From: JAODBJ01 sp963782465
GTDB lineage: Bacteria > Actinomycetota > Acidimicrobiia > IMCC26256 > PALSA-610
Assembly (NCBI GenBank): GCA_963782465.1
Contig: CAWAJR010000003.1
Span: 1,166,121 to 1,230,120, forward strand
Direction of reading: 5' to 3'
Length of the DNA stretch: 64,000 nt
Shown: positions 59,901-64,000 of the stretch, one piece after another
How the letters are laid out: each line of letters starts with the position of its first letter
Position numbering within the stretch: position 1 is the first letter of the stretch
Program-made: the position numbers and the translations under genes
The notes under the pieces: model-generated
Database searches by the model: none
Seen by the model: only the letters and a program-made list of their open reading frames with translations
Told to the model about the DNA's origin: nothing

Positions 59901-60428
59901 GTGCCGGATCTCGTGGGAACAGCGCCGTTGCACCCGGCGGCGGGTGACACCGTCACGACGCCGTCGTTCGAAGACGCATTCGCGGGGTTGTTCCCGGCCG
60001 CGTACCGCGTCGCGTTCCGGTTGCTCGGCGACCGCGAGGACGCCGCCGACGTCGCGGAAGAAGCACTCGCGCGGGCGTACGGACGTTGGAACCGGGTGGT
60101 CGCGGGTGGCGATCCGGCACCGTGGGTGGTGCGGGTGAGCGCGAACCTCGCGCTCGATCGGTGGCGGCGGCGCAAGACCGCCGCAAAGTACGCGGGTGCC
60201 GTCGCATCCGCCGGCGCGCACGACGCGATGGCCGACCGGGTCGACCTGCACCGCGCGCTCGCTGCCTTGCCAAAACGCCAGCGCGAGGTGGTGGTGCTGC
60301 GTTACGTCGCCGATCTCCCCGAAGAAGCCGTCGCGGCCGCGCTCGGGTGCGCGGTCGGCACCGTGAAGACACACGCGTCGCGCGGGTTGGCCGCGCTGCG
60401 CAGCACGCTGGCCGACGAGGAGGCCTGA
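59901..60428 (+). CDS. ECF/SigE-type RNA polymerase sigma factor
   Basis: About 175 residues. Region 2 is FAGLFPAAYRVAFRLLGDREDAADVAEEALARAYGRW, and region 4 LHRALAALPKRQREVVVLRYVADLPEEAVAAALGCAVGTVKTHASRGLAALR. GTG 59901 is used here; AAGGAG is only one base away, so GTG 59913 is possible. It overlaps the next gene by TGATG, and the pair acts as one unit. Confidence 0.85.
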   Translation: MPDLVGTAPLHPAAGDTVTTPSFEDAFAGLFPAAYRVAFRLLGDREDAADVAEEALARAYGRWNRVVAGGDPAPWVVRVSANLALDRWRRRKTAAKYAGAVASAGAHDAMADRVDLHRALAALPKRQREVVVLRYVADLPEEAVAAALGCAVGTVKTHASRGLAALRSTLADEEA

Positions 60429-61262
60429 TGTTCGAGCACCTCGACGATCCATCGCCGGTCGTGGCCGACGACGCCACGCTGGCGCGCGTCCAGCGCCGCG
60501 CCAGGGTGATGCGCACCCGCCGCGCACTGGTTCCCTCCGTCGTCGTGCTCGTGTCGATCGCGGTACTGGTGGGTGTGATCGCAAACAACAACGGCGGCGA
60601 GCACGTCGTCGCGGGCGGCGCGACATCAACGACCACCGGCGCCCCGGCGGCGACGTTCGTGGTCGTCCCCGACGTCATCGGCAACTCGGTGAACGACGCG
60701 CTGATCGACGCTTCACGCCGCCGGCTTCCGCGCCGAAGCGACCGGCGGCGCAACCGGCCTCGGAATAAACGACACGGTGACGTCGCAAGACCCGCCGCCG
60801 GCGACGAAGGTGGCGCGGGGCTCGGTCGTCACGGTCAGCATCGCGAAAGCCGGCATGCTGTCGTCGGCGATCGAAGTCGACCACACCACGGTCGCGTCGG
60901 GCGGCAGGTTGCACGCGACGCTCGTCGTCGTGAACAACACCGGCAGGGCGATCGACCTGTCGAACGGGTGCGCGCCGAAGTGGGCCATCGCGCTCACAAA
61001 ACCGGGGCACACACCGGATATCGCGTTCACCGAGGAGTGCGGGGCGGCCCCGTGGCACATCCCCACCGGCACGTCGCGGTTCCCGATGACCGTCGACGCG
61101 ACGGCGAAGTTCTGCACGACCGGATCGGCCGGCGTGCCGCGCTGTCTCCCGAACGGCGGCATGCCGCCCCTCGCGCCCGGCCGTTACGAACTGCAGTTCG
61201 TGAGCCGTGGCCCGATCCCCGGCTTCCCGGTGCCCCGTCCCGTGGCCATCGTCGTCACCTGA
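60428..61262 (+). CDS. Membrane protein with PASTA domain, coupled to sigma factor (frameshifted)
   Basis: About 277 residues if repaired, from ATG 60428 in a TGATG overlap. A short cytosolic part (DDATLARVQRRARVMRTRRA), one transmembrane helix (LVPSVVVLVSIAVLVGVIA), then a PASTA domain (VVPDVIGNSVNDAL, with TLHAAGFRAEATGG in another frame and TSQDPPPATKVARGS) and a C-terminal beta-rich domain. The break lies near 60700, where one extra base would restore the frame if removed. Its position after a sigma factor suggests it is the regulator; no zinc-finger motif is seen. Confidence 0.7.
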
Positions 61263-61319
61263 ACCCCGTCTTTGCAGCTGAGCGCACGGAACAGGGCGCT
61301 CCGGGCTGCAAACAGGGGT
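61263..61319. terminator. Nested hairpin between convergent genes
   Basis: Outer imperfect arms around GCAGC…GCTGC (61263-61278 and 61305-61319) and an inner GAGCGC/GCGCTC stem (61280-61285, 61296-61301) fill the gap between the PASTA gene and whiB, both ending here. Bidirectional terminator is the simplest reading. Confidence 0.5.
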
Positions 61320-61558
61320 CAGCCGGCGCGGCGGCGCTGGCGGATGAGGCGGCGGCGCTCACGTTCGGTGAGGCCACCCCACACGCCGATCTTCTCGCGG
61401 CGGGTGATCGCGTGCTCGAGGCACGTCTCGCGCACCGGGCATTCGCCGCAGATTTCCTTGGCGGGCGCGGCGGCTTCCTCGTCTTCTTCGTCGGGATAGA
61501 AGATCTCGGGGTCGAGCCCACGGCACAGGCCGCGGTCACGCCAGCTCATCGACTTCAT
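61319..61558 (-). CDS. WhiB-family transcriptional regulator
   Basis: A 79-residue Wbl protein. Cysteines at 12, 37, 40 and 46 (GLCRG, EICGECPVRETC) bind a [4Fe-4S] cluster, and GVWGGLTERERRRL is the G(V/I)WGG turn. A basic C-terminus (RQRRRAG) may contact DNA. ATG 61570 (MWTPMKSMSW) is a second possible start. Wbl proteins are restricted to actinobacteria and their phages. Which subfamily this is remains uncertain. Confidence 0.93.
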   Translation of the reverse strand: MKSMSWRDRGLCRGLDPEIFYPDEEDEEAAAPAKEICGECPVRETCLEHAITRREKIGVWGGLTERERRRLIRQRRRAG

Positions 61559-61624
61559 CGGAGTCCACATCGGCGCTGGCACCCGCTCAGTTGAGGGAAC
61601 CTCACCGCCCGTACCATTGGCGGT

Positions 61625-62944
61625 GTGACCGAGGCACCCGCGAGCGCTCGCCCGCCGGCCGTTGCTCGGGAAAAAGTCGCAATTGTCCTGGCCCTGGCGG
61701 TGATCGTGCCCGGACTGCTCGTGCGGTCGACGGGCGCCCACCCGCCGCACTGGGTGGCCGCGATCCTCTTCGGCCTCGCGATCGTCGGCGCCGCGTTCCT
61801 CCTGGCCTGGGCGGCCGAAGTCGTGCAGCTCGACATCTCGGCCGGCATGGCTCTCGCGCTCCTCGCGCTCATCGCGGTACTGCCCGAATACGCGGTCGAC
61901 TTCGTCTTCACGTGGAAGGCCGGCGCGAACCCGACCGAAGCCGCCCACGGGCTCGCGCTCGCGAACATGACCGGCGCGAACCAGTTGCTGATCGGCGCCG
62001 GGTGGTCGGCGGTGGTGCTCGTCGCCGCGTGGCGAGTCAAACGGCTCGGCCCCGAAGGCGTGCGTGCCGTCGCGCCGAACCACGACGGCTCCACCGAAGT
62101 GACCCTCGATCGCAGCCACTCCGTCGAGCTCGCGTTCCTCGCCGCCGCGACGATCTACGGCCTCACGTTGCCGTTACGCCACTCGATCTCCCTGATCGAC
62201 GCGGTCGTGCTCGTCGGCCTGTTCGGCGCCTACATGTTCCGGATCGCGAAGGCCCCGGCCGAAGAACCGCACCTGATCGGGCCGGCACTGTTGATCGGGT
62301 CACTGGCTGCGCGGCGGCGGCGCCAAGCGGTGATCACGATGTTCCTCGTCGCCGCGGCCGTGATCCTCGCCTGCGCCGAACCGTTTGCCGACGCGCTCGT
62401 CGCCACCGGTCAGGAGTTCCACATCAGCGAGTTCCTGCTCGTGCAATGGCTCGCACCGCTCGCGTCGGAAGCGCCGGAGTTCCTCGTCGCGATCCTTTTC
62501 GCCTGGCGGCTGAACACGAACAACGCGCTCGGCGCGCTCGTGTCGTCGAAAGTGAACCAGTGGACGTTGCTGGTCGGCACGTTGCCGATCGTCTACGCGG
62601 TGTCGCTCGGCGCGCTGCACGGGCTGCCGATCGTCGGCCGGCAGCGCGAAGAGTTGTGGGTGACGGCCGCGCAGTCGGCGTTCGCGCTCGCGGTGCTCGC
62701 CAACCGCAAACTCAACGTGCGCGAAGGGTTGATGCTGCTCGGGCTGTTCCTGTCGCAGTTCGTCCTCAACGGCATCCTCCCCCACGACCTCCACGACGAA
62801 GGCCGCATCGCGGTCGGCGCGGTATACCTCGGGCTTGCGATCATCATGGTCGTACGCGACCGGCACGCGATACCGGGTGTGATGCGCGACGGTTTCCGGG
62901 TGCCCTACAGCGAATTGACCAACGAGGAGCCGGTAGTTCTGTGA
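61625..62944 (+). CDS. Sodium/calcium exchanger-family membrane protein
   Basis: A 439-residue protein from GTG 61625. It has about eleven membrane helices in two inverted halves. The alpha-repeats are LLALIAVLPEYAVDFVFTWKAG with NMTGANQLLIG, and WLAPLASEAPEFLVAILFAWR with ALVSSKVNQWTLLVG. The acidic residues in LPEYAVD and ASEAPEF line up with the cation sites of CaCA exchangers. Its last bases overlap the next gene (GTGA). Confidence 0.85.
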   Translation: MTEAPASARPPAVAREKVAIVLALAVIVPGLLVRSTGAHPPHWVAAILFGLAIVGAAFLLAWAAEVVQLDISAGMALALLALIAVLPEYAVDFVFTWKAGANPTEAAHGLALANMTGANQLLIGAGWSAVVLVAAWRVKRLGPEGVRAVAPNHDGSTEVTLDRSHSVELAFLAAATIYGLTLPLRHSISLIDAVVLVGLFGAYMFRIAKAPAEEPHLIGPALLIGSLAARRRRQAVITMFLVAAAVILACAEPFADALVATGQEFHISEFLLVQWLAPLASEAPEFLVAILFAWRLNTNNALGALVSSKVNQWTLLVGTLPIVYAVSLGALHGLPIVGRQREELWVTAAQSAFALAVLANRKLNVREGLMLLGLFLSQFVLNGILPHDLHDEGRIAVGAVYLGLAIIMVVRDRHAIPGVMRDGFRVPYSELTNEEPVVL

Positions 62945-63393
62945 CGACACCGAGCCACGACGACGGTGGCCTGCACATCAACTGGGCGACGGTCGGGCGC
63001 GCCGCACTGTCGGGCCTCGTGCTGATCATCCCCGTCGTGATCGTCACCGAGATCCTCGACGCGAACGTCAACAACTTTTCCGGCAGCCGGTGGCAGGTGT
63101 TCCCGTTCCTGCTCGTGCTGTTCGCGTTCGCGTCGGCCGGCTACGCGGGCGGCCGGCTCGCCTCGTGGGCGCCGTTCACCCACGGCATCCTGGCGTCGAT
63201 GAGCTCGTTCTTCATCTACCTCGCGATCCGGGTGGTCGAACGAGTCGCGCGCAGCGCGCACATCGGTTTCGGTCCCCGCGCGGTGCTCACCGACGCGATG
63301 TTCGCCGCCGGCCTCGGCCTCTTCGGCGCCGCGATCGCCGGGCGCGCCCCCGACCTGCTGCACGAGAACGACCCACCCCACGAACCGGCGTGA
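62941..63393 (+). CDS. Small four-helix membrane protein
   Basis: A 150-residue protein from GTG 62941 (GTGA overlap). Four helices: VGRAALSGLVLIIPVVIVTEIL, VFPFLLVLFAFASAGYAGGRLAS, HGILASMSSFFIYLAIRVV and AMFAAGLGLFGAAIAG. The GYAGGRLAS motif between the second and third helices recalls YrzE/TIGR04086-type proteins. Function unknown; probably co-expressed with the exchanger. Confidence 0.7.
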   Translation: MTTPSHDDGGLHINWATVGRAALSGLVLIIPVVIVTEILDANVNNFSGSRWQVFPFLLVLFAFASAGYAGGRLASWAPFTHGILASMSSFFIYLAIRVVERVARSAHIGFGPRAVLTDAMFAAGLGLFGAAIAGRAPDLLHENDPPHEPA

Positions 63394-63396
63394 GAA

Positions 63397-63416
63397 ATGG
63401 CCCTCTCAGGGGGCAT
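63397..63416 (+). terminator. Hairpin after the membrane-protein gene
   Basis: ATGGCCCT, a three-base loop, and AGGGGGCAT form a short, slightly bulged stem starting three bases after the stop codon, upstream of rnpB. No clear U-tract. Confidence 0.3.
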
Positions 63417-63483
63417 TCGTCACGCAGGTTCGCCGCCGCCGACGGCGAGGCGCGGCGGCGCAGCGCGTGCGACAATGGCGGCG

Positions 63484-63880
63484 GTGGTGAGCCGGCCAGG
63501 CGGCCGCGTGCCGGCCCTTCGTTTTGCGAAGGTGACCGGTCCGAGGAACGTCCGGGCTCCACAGGGCAGGGTGCTGGGTAACACCCAGTCGGAGTGATCC
63601 GCAGGAAAGTGCCACAGAAAACAGACCGCCGATGGCCGGCCGTTCGCGACCGGCACAGGCAAGGTTGAAACGGTGCGGTAAGAGCGCACCAGCGCCCGGG
63701 GTGACCCGGGCGGCTCGGCAAACCCCACCCGGAGCAAGGCCAAAAGGGGGAGGGCTGCCCGCCCGCCGACACCCCCTGGTGGGCTGCTGGAGCCGGCAGG
63801 TAACTGCCGGCCGAGAGGGATGGCCGCCCAGGGCGCGCAAGCGCCTGGACAGAACCCGGCGTACAGGCCGACTCACCACC
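63484..63880 (+). ncRNA. rnpB: RNase P RNA
   Basis: The catalytic RNA of tRNA 5' processing, about 397 nucleotides. The conserved core GAGGAACGTCCGGGCTCCAC, the helix GGGTGCTGGGTAACACCC, and ACAGAAAACAGACCGCC, GGTTGAAACGGTGCGGTAAG and GGCGTACAGGCCGACTC appear in the order of bacterial type A. GTGGTGAG at 63484 pairs with CTCACCAC at 63872-63879 to form P1, which sets the ends to within a few bases. One helix is long and GC-rich as in other actinobacteria. Confidence 0.95.
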
Positions 63881-64000
63881 ACCACCTCGGGTTTCGGGTC
63901 GGATATGGCCTCTGACCTGGGCAAATGTTGACCATTAATGTCCGTGATTACCCGTCAGTAACCGTCATTCTGAGGACCAATTGAGGACTGCTGAGGACTG
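63881..64000. other. AT-richer tail with TGAGGAC direct repeats
   Basis: No gene is seen after rnpB. TGAGGAC occurs at 63971-63977, 63982-63988 and 63992-63998, spaced 10-11 bases apart and cut by the window edge. The stretch from about 63920 is noticeably less GC-rich than elsewhere. A boundary or the start of another element cannot be excluded. Confidence 0.35.

Overview
The window is high-GC DNA from an actinobacterium. A WhiB-type regulator, many GTG starts, a Gram-positive/actinobacterial type LexA box, an F420/LLM-type oxidoreductase and an actinobacterial RNase P RNA all fit. The large set of acyl-CoA dehydrogenases, cytochromes P450, CoA-transferases and SCP-x-like thiolases, together with a pyruvate:ferredoxin oxidoreductase, resembles uncultured Acidimicrobiia. 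This is inference from gene content; no 16S rRNA or tRNA gene was seen.

Layout. 1-9.5 kb: a secreted Calx-beta protein, a molybdopterin oxidoreductase (frameshifted), an alcohol dehydrogenase, a metallo-beta-lactamase-fold hydrolase, a HIT protein, a PNPOx-like protein and a P450. 9.5-19.3 kb: acyl-CoA dehydrogenases, an acyl-CoA ligase, a MerB-like protein, an ECF sigma/anti-sigma pair diverging from a lipoprotein, and citrate synthase (frameshifted). 20-25 kb: an operon of enoyl-CoA hydratase, CaiB-type CoA-transferase, OB-fold protein and SCP-x thiolase, then a class III aminotransferase. 25-30.9 kb: a sugar or glycerol-phosphate ABC importer with two paralogous binding lipoproteins. 31-41 kb: a spermidine-synthase-like membrane protein, a two-domain CoA-transferase, two divergent acyl-CoA dehydrogenases, an LLM oxidoreductase and a fused electron-transfer flavoprotein. 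41-46.4 kb: DoxX, then pyruvate:ferredoxin oxidoreductase coupled to a dihydroorotate-dehydrogenase-like protein. 46.4-51.5 kb: a tightly overlapping catabolic operon (P450, SnoaL, DapB-like, SDR) followed by an amidohydrolase. 51.5-64 kb: intergenic repeats, a NYN-domain protein, a Crp-family regulator, an SOS-box-controlled exonuclease/GIY-YIG nuclease, trpD, another acyl-CoA dehydrogenase, a second sigma unit, whiB, a cation exchanger and rnpB.

How the parts fit. Most of the window looks like peripheral lipid or steroid-like catabolism: P450 and SDR oxidise, the ligase and CoA-transferases activate, acyl-CoA dehydrogenases and enoyl-CoA hydratase run beta-oxidation, the thiolase cleaves, the fused ETF takes electrons, and citrate synthase and PFOR handle acetyl-CoA and pyruvate. 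Five genes of this type carry the same palindrome, CTGAC-N6-GTCAG, at or near their starts, which suggests one shared regulator. Two acyl-CoA dehydrogenase genes are also preceded by copies of a 47-bp palindrome.

Caution. Nine genes appear to contain single-base frameshifts. Six are one-base losses inside a GGGCCC context, in genes as basic as citrate synthase, so sequence error is more likely than gene decay. These genes are reported as single coding regions and marked as frameshifted.
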